Source: Algoriphagus aquimarinus (GTDB lineage Bacteria; Bacteroidota; Bacteroidia; Cytophagales; Cyclobacteriaceae). Taken from it: DNA of 64,000 nt. The notes beneath the pieces were generated by a model that worked only from the letters and a program-made list of their open reading frames with translations, did not search any database and had not been told where the DNA came from. Shown here in pieces: positions 10,047-18,756 of this stretch. Positions within the stretch are counted from its first letter, which is position 1. Every line of letters begins with the position of its first letter. The stretch is taken from positions 247,181 to 311,180 of the forward strand of contig NZ_FOKK01000006.1 of NCBI RefSeq assembly GCF_900112005.1, read 5' to 3'. The translations under genes were made by a program, and so were the position numbers.

Positions 10047-11702
10047 ATGAAACGTATATATAAATTTATATTACCTGCCCTGTTTCTAGCCACCTTTTCC
10101 TGTAATGAAAATGAGTGGTTAGAAGAAAAGCCCTTGGACTTTTATACTCCAAGTAATTCCTTTTCGAAAGCTTCTGATTTTAATTCAGCAGTTGCTAGAA
10201 TTTATCAGAATGTATTTACTGCGCTGCTTAATATCAATAGTAGTGAAGGCAGAGCATTGCAGTACCCGACTGATATAGCAATTGATGCTATTGACGTTAC
10301 TCATGATTTGAATTTGTATGCAGATAAACTGACTCCTACGACAGGTGTGGTCCAGAATATATGGTCAGATCTATATCGAATGATATTCGATGCTAATGTG
10401 ATCTTAGGTAGAATTGACGATACTGCTTTACAATTTGATTCTGAAGCTCAGCGTAATGCCCTTAAAGCCGAAGCCATGTTTTTCAGGGGGTTTGCCTATA
10501 GGACACTTGCTATACTCTATGGAGGAGTTCCTATAATATTAGAGGAAATCACTACTCCAAGAAGAGATTTTGTTAGAGCTTCTAAGCAAGAGGTTATGGA
10601 TCAGGTAATCTCAGACCTAATGTTTGCTGCGGGGAATTTGCCTGAAGTAAATGAGCTAAAAGAAGATGGGCGCCTTACCAAGGCAGCTGCAAATCATTTG
10701 CTTGCTGAGGTATATATTACTACTGCTAATTATGCTGGGGCTATTGCAGCTGCTACAAAGGTTATTGATAATCCAAACTACCGCTTGATGACTGATAGAT
10801 TTGGATCTAGAAAGGGCGAAGAAGGGGATGTGTATTGGGATCTTTTTCGGAGAAATAATCAAAACAGAACCAGTGGCAATATGGAGTCCATTTGGGTAAG
10901 ACAATTTGAGTACTTGGTAGAAGGTGGTGGTGCTGACAACCCATGGCCTAGATTTCTGGTGCCGCTTTACTGGCAGCTAACAGGGTCAGATGGAAAGAAC
11001 TTATTTACTGGTCCATTAAATCAATACGGTGGACGAGGTATCGGATGGTTTGCACCTACGAGTTATGTGAAAGATGAGATTTGGGCTAATGACGCAGTTG
11101 ATATGCGTAATTCATCCAAAAATATTATCAGAGATATTGTTGCAAATAATCCCGCTTCCGCATTCTTCGGGCAAAAAATAGTAGAAAGCGGTGCAATCGA
11201 TAACTTCCCAAATACCTTGGGTAGATGGTGGAATGTGATTTTTGCCAAAGTAGCACCTATAGGCAATTTCCCGGAAGAATATGTGATCAATGCCGAGACG
11301 GGTTTAGTAAATGGTGGAGCCAATGGCATGGCAACAGATCAGTATATTTTCAGACTTGCAGAAACGTATTTGTTGAGAGCCGAAGCTCATTTAGGCCAAG
11401 GTGATCTAGCTAGCGCAGCTCAAGATATTAATGCTTTACGCGAAAGAGCTCATGCTACTCCTGCGGCTGCGTCAGAGATAGATATAGATTATATTTTGGA
11501 TGAGCGGGCACGTGAATTGGCTTGGGAAGAACTAAGGTTGCTTACCTTGATGAGGGTAGGTAAATTGGTAGAGCGGGTAAAAGCACACAACCCAGTGACG
11601 GGGGATAGAATCTCTGCTCATCAGAATTTGTGGCCAATTCCATTTCGTGAAATTGAAACTAATACTGAAGCAGTAATGGAGCAGAATCCTGGTTATTTTT
11701 AG
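10047..11702 (+). CDS. SusD-like glycan-binding lipoprotein (pair 2)
   Basis: A 551-residue SusD/RagB-family lipoprotein with lipobox Cys19 (LATFSC). It has the helical TPR region (NALKAEAMFFRGFAYRTLAI), the conserved FRLAETYLLRAEAHLG segment and the family ending MEQNPGYF. It starts 10 bp after susC pair 2. A hairpin follows at 11744-11781, and then the GH95 gene in the same direction, so GH95 may be partly co-transcribed. Confidence 0.94.
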   Translation: MKRIYKFILPALFLATFSCNENEWLEEKPLDFYTPSNSFSKASDFNSAVARIYQNVFTALLNINSSEGRALQYPTDIAIDAIDVTHDLNLYADKLTPTTGVVQNIWSDLYRMIFDANVILGRIDDTALQFDSEAQRNALKAEAMFFRGFAYRTLAILYGGVPIILEEITTPRRDFVRASKQEVMDQVISDLMFAAGNLPEVNELKEDGRLTKAAANHLLAEVYITTANYAGAIAAATKVIDNPNYRLMTDRFGSRKGEEGDVYWDLFRRNNQNRTSGNMESIWVRQFEYLVEGGGADNPWPRFLVPLYWQLTGSDGKNLFTGPLNQYGGRGIGWFAPTSYVKDEIWANDAVDMRNSSKNIIRDIVANNPASAFFGQKIVESGAIDNFPNTLGRWWNVIFAKVAPIGNFPEEYVINAETGLVNGGANGMATDQYIFRLAETYLLRAEAHLGQGDLASAAQDINALRERAHATPAAASEIDIDYILDERARELAWEELRLLTLMRVGKLVERVKAHNPVTGDRISAHQNLWPIPFREIETNTEAVMEQNPGYF

Positions 11703-11743
11703 GATTTTATAATTCAGACAAAATAAAATTGAGTAAAAAATAT

Positions 11744-11786
11744 AGCTATGTGCGCAGTTTTAAGAGGCTACGCACATAGCTTATTT
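11744..11786 (+). terminator. Hairpin between susD pair 2 and the GH95 gene (possible terminator or attenuator)
   Basis: A perfect 11-bp stem (AGCTATGTGCG / CGCACATAGCT) encloses a 16-nt loop, followed by a weak T-rich stretch (TTATTTAG). It lies 41 bp after the susD stop and 35 bp before the GH95 start. The U-tract is poorer than at the other terminators here, so partial read-through into GH95 is plausible. Confidence 0.5.
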
Positions 11787-11816
11787 AGTTAATTACACAT
11801 TACTAAAAATAGGAAA

Positions 11817-14453
11817 ATGATGAACATCGAAAATAGGATACCTGTAATTGTCCTTTTTACTTTTTTTCTAGCCATCAGTTTATTACCAGCTTCTGCGAGG
11901 CAGCAAATAAGTATCTCAGAAGATGAGCAAGAATTAAGAGTCTGGTATGATCAGCCTGCAATAGAATGGACTGAGGCGATTCCTATTGGGAATGGCTACA
12001 TGGGAGCGATGGTATTTGGTGGCGTGGAACGTGAACGAATTCAGATGAATGAAGGCACCTTGTATTCAGGTGATCCTGATTATACATTCAAAAGCATCAA
12101 TGTTCGCAAGCAATACCCGCAAATAATGGCTTTAATGGAGGCCGGCGAATTTGGAGAAGCACAGGATATCATTCAGAAAGATTGGCTAGGTAGAGCGCAA
12201 CAATGCTTCCAGCCCATGGGAGATGTTTGGATAGATTTCCCACATGAAGGAGAGGTAGAGTCGTATGAAAGAAGCTTGGATATTGGCCGTTCTATCGTTC
12301 AGGTTAAATACAAGGTAGGAGAGGTGACTTACACGCGAGAGTATTTTGCGAGCTATCCGGATCATGTGATTGTAGTGAGAATCTCCGCTGATGTGCCAGG
12401 TATGGTGAATGGTAAGTTGAGCCTTTCTACTCCTCATGAACCAACAGAGAAAAGATTTGAAGATAACGATGAGTTGGTACTGCAGGGGAAAGCACCCGGA
12501 ATTGCTTTGAGAAGATCGCTGAAACAAGTGATTGACATGGGTGATCAGCATAAGTATCCAGAGATTTTTGATCTGAATGGAGAGGTGAAACCTGGAGCTA
12601 CTCAAGTGATGTACGATGAGGATGTGTTTGGGCTGGGGATGGCATTTGATACCCGCGTCATCACCAAAAATCAAGGTGGAACAGTAACCCAAAACGATGA
12701 ATTTGTAGAAGTAAAGAATGCTGATGCAGTCACTTTTATTGTTTCTGCGGCTACCAGTTACAATGGTTTTGATAAATCACCGGCTTTCGAAGGAGTAGAT
12801 GAGGCAGCTAAAGTGAAGGAGTTTATAAGTGCAGTTCAGAATAAAAGCTACCAAGAACTTTATGATACCCATGTTGCTGATTATCAGGAGCTATTTAAGC
12901 GTGTAGAAATCAGTTTGAATAAGAAAACGAAACAGTCAGAATTGCCAACTGATGAGCGGGTGAAAATCTTCGCTAATGGAAATGATCAATCACTGGTTGG
13001 CCTATACTTCCAGTTTGGGCGGTACTTGATGATTTCAGGATCTAGACCAGGAGGTCAGCCACTGAATCTGCAGGGGATATGGAATGCGGAAATTATCCCG
13101 CCTTGGGCCTCTGCCTATACCATGAATATCAATTTGGAGATGAACTACTGGCCAGCTGAGCTGACCAATCTATCCGAAAGCCATGAGCCGCTCTTTACTG
13201 CAATCAAAGAACTGGCAATCAACGGCACTGCTACCGCTCGTGATATGTTTGGTAATCAAGGATGGACTGGTAATCATAACATGACGGTTTGGCGCCATGC
13301 TGAGCCAGTGGACTCATGTGCCTGTTCATTTTGGCCGATGGTTTCTGGCTGGCTGATGAGCCATATGTGGGAGAGATATCTTTTCACAGGAGACCAGGAG
13401 TTTTTGAAAACAGAGATTTTCCCGCTATTGGAAGGCGCCGTATTGTTTTATAAAGACTGGTTGGTTCCGAACAAGGACGGTATGCTAGTCACTCCGGTGG
13501 GACATAGTCCTGAGAATAAATTCTACTACGATGGAAAGAAATTCTCCACACAGAGCCCTGGGCCTACGATGGATATGGCGATCATTCGTGAGTCATTTTC
13601 TAGATATCTAGAAGCAACAGAGATTTTGGGTTACGATACTGAAATTGAAGGAGAGATTACTGAAAAATTAGCCACGCTTTTGCCTTATCAAATAGGTAAA
13701 TATGGCCAGCTTCAGGAGTGGCAATTTGACTTTGAAGAGCAGGAACCATCTCACAGACATATCTCACATCTGTATCCATTTCACCCGGGCAATCAAATCA
13801 ATGCGGATAATAATCCAAAGCTTACTGCTGCAGTTAAGCGCACGATGGAGCGCCGAGGAGATCAGGCTACTGGCTGGTCTATGGGCTGGAAAGTGAATAT
13901 GTGGGCGAGACTTCATGATGGAGAAAAATCCCTTGAGTTACTTACCAACTTATTGCATCTGGTGAAAGATGGCGAAGAAGGTACGAGCAAGAGTGGTACC
14001 TATACCAACCTGTTTGATGCTCACCCGCCGTTTCAAATTGATGGGAATTTTGGTGCTACGGCCGGAGTTGCGGAAATGCTAATACAAAGCCATGCGGGGA
14101 AATTGCAGCTGTTGCCAGCTTTGCCAAAAGCTTGGGATCAAGGAAAAATTTCTGGTTTGAAAGCTAGAGGTGCATTTGAAGTATCTATGGAATGGGAGAA
14201 AAATATCTTGAAAAAAGGAACTATCGTCTCTCACAAAGGAGGGGTTTTGCCTATACAATCGGTGACTCCGTTGAAATTCAGCGGCGACGTAGTCTTATTG
14301 GATAAGGGCGTAAACAACTTGCTTAATCCAATCAATCCTGGAGAATTCCTAAATCACTCTGAAGCTAAACTCGCAGAGTTGAATGAGCCTGCCTATTTCG
14401 AATATTACATTCAAACTGAAGCAGGTCAGACCATACAATTCACTAAGAAGTAA
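11817..14453 (+). CDS. GH95 exo-alpha-L-glycosidase (alpha-L-fucosidase or alpha-L-galactosidase)
   Basis: An 878-residue secreted GH95 enzyme (signal peptide to about residue 27, ending ASA). GH95 members remove terminal alpha-L-fucose, or in some cases alpha-L-galactose, by inversion. Family marks: WTEAIPIGNGYMGAMVFGG near residue 50, the NIN motif (N437, N439), SPEN with E566, HISHLYPFHPGNQ, and QIDGNFG with D742; these match the Asn pair, acid Glu and Asp of the characterised Bifidobacterium enzyme. The residue two before the first Asn is Thr435, where classical fucosidases have His (see findings). It sits between susCD pair 2 and a sulfatase that begins 1 bp after its stop, so desulfation and cleavage are co-expressed. 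Confidence 0.9.
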   Translation: MMNIENRIPVIVLFTFFLAISLLPASARQQISISEDEQELRVWYDQPAIEWTEAIPIGNGYMGAMVFGGVERERIQMNEGTLYSGDPDYTFKSINVRKQYPQIMALMEAGEFGEAQDIIQKDWLGRAQQCFQPMGDVWIDFPHEGEVESYERSLDIGRSIVQVKYKVGEVTYTREYFASYPDHVIVVRISADVPGMVNGKLSLSTPHEPTEKRFEDNDELVLQGKAPGIALRRSLKQVIDMGDQHKYPEIFDLNGEVKPGATQVMYDEDVFGLGMAFDTRVITKNQGGTVTQNDEFVEVKNADAVTFIVSAATSYNGFDKSPAFEGVDEAAKVKEFISAVQNKSYQELYDTHVADYQELFKRVEISLNKKTKQSELPTDERVKIFANGNDQSLVGLYFQFGRYLMISGSRPGGQPLNLQGIWNAEIIPPWASAYTMNINLEMNYWPAELTNLSESHEPLFTAIKELAINGTATARDMFGNQGWTGNHNMTVWRHAEPVDSCACSFWPMVSGWLMSHMWERYLFTGDQEFLKTEIFPLLEGAVLFYKDWLVPNKDGMLVTPVGHSPENKFYYDGKKFSTQSPGPTMDMAIIRESFSRYLEATEILGYDTEIEGEITEKLATLLPYQIGKYGQLQEWQFDFEEQEPSHRHISHLYPFHPGNQINADNNPKLTAAVKRTMERRGDQATGWSMGWKVNMWARLHDGEKSLELLTNLLHLVKDGEEGTSKSGTYTNLFDAHPPFQIDGNFGATAGVAEMLIQSHAGKLQLLPALPKAWDQGKISGLKARGAFEVSMEWEKNILKKGTIVSHKGGVLPIQSVTPLKFSGDVVLLDKGVNNLLNPINPGEFLNHSEAKLAELNEPAYFEYYIQTEAGQTIQFTKK

Positions 14454-14454
14454 T

Positions 14455-15912
14455 ATGAGAAATTCATTTTCCCTACTCATTGCTCTTTTCGTTACAATGG
14501 GAGCAGCTTTTTCACAGGAGAAACTTCCCAATGTAATTGTGATTATGGCTGACGACTTGGGATATGGAGATCTTTCATCCTACAATTCTCAATCAAAAAT
14601 ACAAACACCAAACATGGATAAACTGGCCGCAGGCGGAGTTATTTATTGGGATGGGCATTCTGCTTCTTCCATTTGTACTCCGTCCAGGTATGCTTTCATT
14701 ACTGGCAATTATCCTTGGAGATCAGATTTAGTTAAGTCTGTTTCTTGGTCAGGATATGACAATCCTTTGATTGAAAAATCTCAATTCACGATTGCTGATA
14801 TGATGAAGGAGGCTGGTTATACTACAGGTATTGTAGGAAAGTGGCACTTGGGGATCAATTTTGCTGAGAAGGAAGGTAATGGCTTTGTTCAAACAAAAAC
14901 CCATCATGAATCTGGACTAAAGGGCACTAGGGATGTCGATTTTACTATGCCCACATTTGGAGGGCCAAATGATCTAGGATTTGATTATTGGTTTGGATCT
15001 GCAGCAGGGCATAATATGGAGCCTTTTGTATTCATTGAAAACAGATATACTGTTTCTATTCCAAAAATCTGGAGAGAGGCTAAAGTCCCTTTAAAGACAG
15101 GCTTATCTGCTTCTGAAGTACACGAGGGATGGATGGCAGCCGATTGGGATGATTTGAAAGTCACTAGTACGCTTACTGCGAAAGCAATTGAATTTATCAA
15201 TGATTCTCAAAAATCTAAGAATCCATTTTTCTTGTATTTCGCTCATACGGCACCGCATAGACCAAGTAACCCGACTGCCGACTCTAAAAATAAATCTAAA
15301 GCCGGTGATCGAGGTGATATGGTCTATGAATTGGATCAGAATATAGGCGAGGTAATAGCCACGCTAGAAGCACTAGGGATAAAAGATAACACGTTGATTA
15401 TCGTCACTAGTGACAATGGCGGAACAAAAGTTAGTGATAATGGCGAGGATTACGGCCATAGGACAGCGGGGAAATTGAATGGGTATAAGGCTTCATTATT
15501 GGAAGGAGGGCATAGGGTTCCGTTCATTGCCTATTGGCCTAAGGTGATCCAGCCCAATTCACAAAGTAATGCTCTAGTGACTAGCATGGACATTATGGCT
15601 ACGCTTGCAGATGTAGTGGGAGTAGAGATCCCTGTCACAGTTGATAGTGAAAGTTTCTACGCTACGATGTTATCTCCTCAGATTGATTCTCCACGAGATC
15701 AGTTTATTCATTCAGTCTCCAAGGGTACTTTTGCATTGAGAAAGGATAATTGGAAATATATCTACAACAGAACCAATTCTGGTGGATGGGATGAGCAGTT
15801 GTATGATTTGAAAGAGGATTTGTCCGAAAAGGTAAATTTAGCAACCTCGAATCCGGAACTCTGCTTAGAACTGCGAAAGGAATTGTTTGAGAAAATATAT
15901 GAGGATAATTAA
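14455..15912 (+). CDS. Secreted sulfatase (type I, formylglycine-dependent), CTPSR
   Basis: A 485-residue arylsulfatase-A-like S1 sulfatase that removes sulfate esters from the glycan. Frame extends upstream into GH95, but the ATG at 14455, 1 bp after the GH95 stop, gives a proper signal peptide (LLIALFVTMGAAFSQ). Metal-site Asp pair at 33-34 (MADDLGYGD), the formylglycine motif CTPSR at 74-78, GKWHLG, HTAPHRPS and SDNGG are all present. Translationally coupled to GH95. Very similar in layout to the sulfatase at 33234-34793. The activating enzyme (FGE or anSME) is not in this window. Confidence 0.93.
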   Translation: MRNSFSLLIALFVTMGAAFSQEKLPNVIVIMADDLGYGDLSSYNSQSKIQTPNMDKLAAGGVIYWDGHSASSICTPSRYAFITGNYPWRSDLVKSVSWSGYDNPLIEKSQFTIADMMKEAGYTTGIVGKWHLGINFAEKEGNGFVQTKTHHESGLKGTRDVDFTMPTFGGPNDLGFDYWFGSAAGHNMEPFVFIENRYTVSIPKIWREAKVPLKTGLSASEVHEGWMAADWDDLKVTSTLTAKAIEFINDSQKSKNPFFLYFAHTAPHRPSNPTADSKNKSKAGDRGDMVYELDQNIGEVIATLEALGIKDNTLIIVTSDNGGTKVSDNGEDYGHRTAGKLNGYKASLLEGGHRVPFIAYWPKVIQPNSQSNALVTSMDIMATLADVVGVEIPVTVDSESFYATMLSPQIDSPRDQFIHSVSKGTFALRKDNWKYIYNRTNSGGWDEQLYDLKEDLSEKVNLATSNPELCLELRKELFEKIYEDN

Positions 15913-15968
15913 TACAGTTCACTTCTCGAAAGGATGTAAAATGAGTTGATTGAGTTCCTCTTAATTTG

Positions 15969-16006
15969 AAAAGACCCTGCGGAGATATCACCTCGCAGGG
16001 TCTTTT
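15969..16006 (+). terminator. Rho-independent terminator after the GH95/sulfatase operon
   Basis: A perfect 13-bp stem (AAAAGACCCTGCG / CGCAGGGTCTTTT) with a 12-nt loop ending in T-rich DNA, 57 bp after the sulfatase stop. Confidence 0.88.
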
Positions 16007-16073
16007 ATTTTAACTAGAAGTAAAGTGAGGTGAATTTTTACGCTATTTCCGGAATTCAAATGAGAAGTGAGGA

Positions 16074-16114
16074 GCACAAAAAAGGTCTCCTGTATCAGGA
16101 GACCTTTTTTGTGC
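16074..16114 (-). terminator. Strong bidirectional terminator between convergent sulfatases
   Basis: A perfect 19-bp stem with a 3-nt loop: GCACAAAAAAGGTCTCCTG, TAT, then its complement. A-runs on one side and T-runs on the other let it work both ways. It lies 18 bp beyond the stop of the - strand sulfatase and back to back with the + strand terminator at 15969. Confidence 0.9.
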
Positions 16115-16131
16115 TTTCTGCCTAAGATTTT

Positions 16132-17616
16132 TTAATTTTCGATATTCTCAAAATACCGCTTCAGCGTATATTCAGGCTGCCATTGATCTGGTTTTCTAGT
16201 AAGTTTGGCAGGATCGTATTCTAGTGGTTTGATCACCTTGGTAGTCAAAGCAGCAGTGTCGCCTGAGGCTTTTTGCCAGTCTTTCAGCGAGTTCATCAGT
16301 TCATCTCTAGTACTGGAATACTCTGTGTTGTCAGCAAGATTGTTCAATTCCAATGGATCATTTTTCAAGTTGAACAACTGCGTATAATCACGTTCTGGGT
16401 ACCTGATCAGTTTCCATTCTGGTGTTCTTACTGCCCGCACTGTATATCGGTAAGCAGTAAATAGGCTGTTTCTCACACCAGCGCTTTTTCCAGAAAGAAT
16501 AGGAGCTAAGCTCTTTCCATCCACCTGAGTTGGCTTCGGTAAACCTGCCAATTCGGATAGGGTAGGGTAAAGGTCATAGAGATACACCATCGCATCAAAA
16601 GTCTCGTTCTTCGGAACTCCAGGGCCTTTGATGATCATCGGGACATTGGTGCTGTGTTCGTAGAGACTTTGCTTGCCTAGCAATCCATGGCTTCCCGCTG
16701 CCAAACCATTGTCAGCAGCATAGACGATGATGGTGTTATCGTACAGGTTATTGTCTTTGAGCGTTTGGATGATTTTGCCAATCTGGGTATCTAAGTGAGT
16801 CACCAGCGCATAGTAATCAGACAGAATCATCTGGATTACCTCTGGCTTTCTTGGCCAGTCAGTAAGCAGTTCATCGCGTACCATGAGGTTGTCAAATGCA
16901 AAAGGATGATAGGGTTTGTAATTCCCAGGCAAAGGCAAAGAGCCATCTGGGTAATGATTGATATAATTCGCTTCAGGAGAGTAAGGATCATGCGGTGCAG
17001 TGAAGGCTACATAAGCGAAGAATGGCTTGTCAGTTCCTGATTTAGCATGATCTTTTATAAACTCAATCGCGCCTGCGGCAAAAACTTCTGTAGAGTAACC
17101 TCTGTTTGTTGGCTCACCGAGCTTTCCATTTTCGTCATAATCACGCATCGCAAGGCTGTAATGATCAGCCATTCCTCCTAGGTAGACATTTTTTGCATGC
17201 TGGAAACTCGCTTCGAAAGCTTCTTTCTCATTATGCCACTTACCAGTACCAAAAGTAGAATATCCTGCTTGTGCAAAGTCCATCGGCATGGTGCGCTCGT
17301 CTTTGAGTTTGTCATAGACATGAAATAAGCTTTTGCCACTTAGCAACATCGCCCGACTTGCAGCGCATACAGCGCCGTGATTCCCGCCCATTACATAGGC
17401 GTTTTCGAAGCGGCTGCCATCACTTGCTAACTGATCTATGTTCGGAGTTTGTATGTAAGGATTGCCTGAAACTCCCAAAGCATCCGCACGCTGATCATCT
17501 GCAAAAAGGAAAAGTACGTTGGGTTTGATGGGTTTTTGTTGTGCCAGACCTAGCTGACAAATGAGTGAAAGAAGTAGGGTTGTCCCTATTCCAAAGATTC
17601 TAAGTTTACTCTTCAT
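16132..17616 (-). CDS. Secreted sulfatase (type I), CAASR
   Basis: A 494-residue S1 sulfatase, closest in appearance to iduronate-2-/choline-sulfatase-like enzymes. The ATG at 17616 (MKSKLRIFG) is chosen over an in-frame upstream ATG at 17652 because it is followed by the signal peptide (TTLLLSLICQLGLAQ). Asp pair at 40-41 (FADDQRAD), formylglycine motif CAASR at 84-88, GTGKWH, TAPHDPYS, AADNGLAAGSHGLLGK. Its start overlaps the end of the TetR gene by 11 bp, so translation is probably coupled to the regulator. Last gene of the long - strand block. Confidence 0.92.
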   Translation of the reverse strand: MKSKLRIFGIGTTLLLSLICQLGLAQQKPIKPNVLFLFADDQRADALGVSGNPYIQTPNIDQLASDGSRFENAYVMGGNHGAVCAASRAMLLSGKSLFHVYDKLKDERTMPMDFAQAGYSTFGTGKWHNEKEAFEASFQHAKNVYLGGMADHYSLAMRDYDENGKLGEPTNRGYSTEVFAAGAIEFIKDHAKSGTDKPFFAYVAFTAPHDPYSPEANYINHYPDGSLPLPGNYKPYHPFAFDNLMVRDELLTDWPRKPEVIQMILSDYYALVTHLDTQIGKIIQTLKDNNLYDNTIIVYAADNGLAAGSHGLLGKQSLYEHSTNVPMIIKGPGVPKNETFDAMVYLYDLYPTLSELAGLPKPTQVDGKSLAPILSGKSAGVRNSLFTAYRYTVRAVRTPEWKLIRYPERDYTQLFNLKNDPLELNNLADNTEYSSTRDELMNSLKDWQKASGDTAALTTKVIKPLEYDPAKLTRKPDQWQPEYTLKRYFENIEN

Positions 17617-18271
17617 TGGTTGATTCTTTGTGTGCGTAGCCGTATTTGTCAATTATATTTGCTTGCTCTTCCTTCCCTCTATCATTTAAATAAGGCTTTA
17701 TGATAGTCCAGATACTTCGAGTCATTTGACCTTTCTCATTGAACTTATAAGTGGTCAATACTTCTTGTTTGGAAACCCAGAAGGTAATGATGATTCTTAT
17801 TATGTGCTGGATTTGTTCCATAGATCCAGGTTCTGTAGGGATAAGATACCCTTCAGCCATAAACTCATCCAGGAGCGTTTCCATTTGTTTTTTTCTTAGC
17901 TCGAAAGTTTGTTGCAACAGCGTGTTAACCTGCGGATAGGATCTGGAGATTTCCAGAACATCTAAATTGAAAAATCGGTATTGATATTGGAATTTCTCCA
18001 GCCTTAAAAGTAGCAGATGTAGATGCTCTAAGGGAGAGGTGTTTTCTTTACGAATGCTGTAATTATCCGACAAATCGGATCGCATCTTTTCGTAAATAGC
18101 TAGAAGTAGTTCTTCTTTGTTTTTGTAATGGTAATCTAGATTGCCATGAGAAATCCCCATTTCCCCAGCTATGTGGCGACTGGTTATTGTTTGTATTCCT
18201 GATTCATTAAACAGCTTAATAGCCATTAGTTGGATTTTCTCCTTTGTCTTCATTTTTGGGGCTTTGTCCAT
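17606..18271 (-). CDS. TetR/AcrR-family transcriptional regulator
   Basis: A 221-residue one-domain regulator. Residues about 8-55 form the TetR N-terminal three-helix DNA-binding domain: KEKIQLMAIKLFNESG, ITSRHIAGEMGISHGNLDYHYKNKEELL. The C-terminal helical part would bind a ligand and dimerise; no signature of a known ligand is visible. It overlaps the downstream sulfatase by 11 bp, and no hybrid two-component or anti-sigma regulator is seen in this PUL, so this protein is the best local candidate for PUL control. That role is inference. Confidence 0.9.
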   Translation of the reverse strand: MDKAPKMKTKEKIQLMAIKLFNESGIQTITSRHIAGEMGISHGNLDYHYKNKEELLLAIYEKMRSDLSDNYSIRKENTSPLEHLHLLLLRLEKFQYQYRFFNLDVLEISRSYPQVNTLLQQTFELRKKQMETLLDEFMAEGYLIPTEPGSMEQIQHIIRIIITFWVSKQEVLTTYKFNEKGQMTRSIWTIIKPYLNDRGKEEQANIIDKYGYAHKESTNEE

Positions 18272-18327
18272 TCTAATACTTTATAAAGTTAGAAAAAAGA
18301 ATCTTTTGTCAAGATATAGCTGAAAGG

Positions 18328-18360
18328 ATAAAAAAGGGGATTATGAATCCCCTTTTTTAT
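18328..18360 (-). terminator. Orphan strong hairpin/terminator upstream of tetR
   Basis: A perfect 15-bp stem (ATAAAAAAGGGGATT / AATCCCCTTTTTTAT) with a 3-nt loop. It is 57 bp upstream of tetR and ends no intact gene. On the - strand it lies 45 bp downstream of what looks like a decayed SusD C-terminus (18405-18470), so it may be the leftover terminator of that lost gene. It would also insulate tetR from susCD pair 3. Confidence 0.75.
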
Positions 18361-18404
18361 GATTAATAAACCATTATTCTACCAACTATATTTATTTTTA
18401 TTAA

Positions 18405-18470
18405 TTACCAACCTTGTGCTTAATTAAGATTTGGGGATCAATGCAATAGATGATGGGCTTGATGTAAGTA
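18405..18470 (-). pseudogene. Possible remnant of a SusD C-terminus
   Basis: Read on the - strand, this stretch gives Y-L-x6-L-x2-S-P-N-L-N, a TAA, then A-Q-G-W and a stop. The spacing matches the usual SusD ending (YLxPIPxxxxxxNPNLxQxPGW). One in-frame TAA replaces the usual Gln (CAA) codon and another stop interrupts it. A second reading frame (SPSSIALIPKS) also looks SusD-like, suggesting a frameshift. The rest of 18471-18721 has no recognisable coding content. Confidence 0.35.
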
Positions 18471-18721
18471 GGTAAGTCCATTCATGAATTGAATCTCTAC
18501 TTCTAAAATACGAAAAATAGTGCAAAAGCACTAATTCTTGTAAAGAAAATAGGTCTTGTGTACTAAAAAAATAAAGTGGCGGTTATAGATCGAAAATAGG
18601 TTTAAATCTTATTGCTCGCTAAACCCTTTTAGCCTGAATTATCACGCCAGAACAAAAGAAGCGGAGAATAGAAATGACCAAAGTTTTCGTCCTAGTGCAA
18701 GATGGCATGCCTTAAAAGTAA

Positions 18722-18750
18722 AAAAGGAGAAGTATTTAGCTTCTCCTTTT
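18722..18750 (-). terminator. Terminator after susD pair 3
   Basis: An 11-bp perfect stem (AAAAGGAGAAG / CTTCTCCTTTT) with a 7-nt loop, starting 7 bp beyond the susD stop; the A-run on the + strand supplies the U-tract for the - strand transcript. Confidence 0.8.
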
Positions 18751-18756
18751 ATCAAA

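Noticed and set aside
17617..17652. Upstream start for the CAASR sulfatase
   Set aside because: The extra 12 residues overlap tetR and displace the signal peptide; ATG 17616 fits better.
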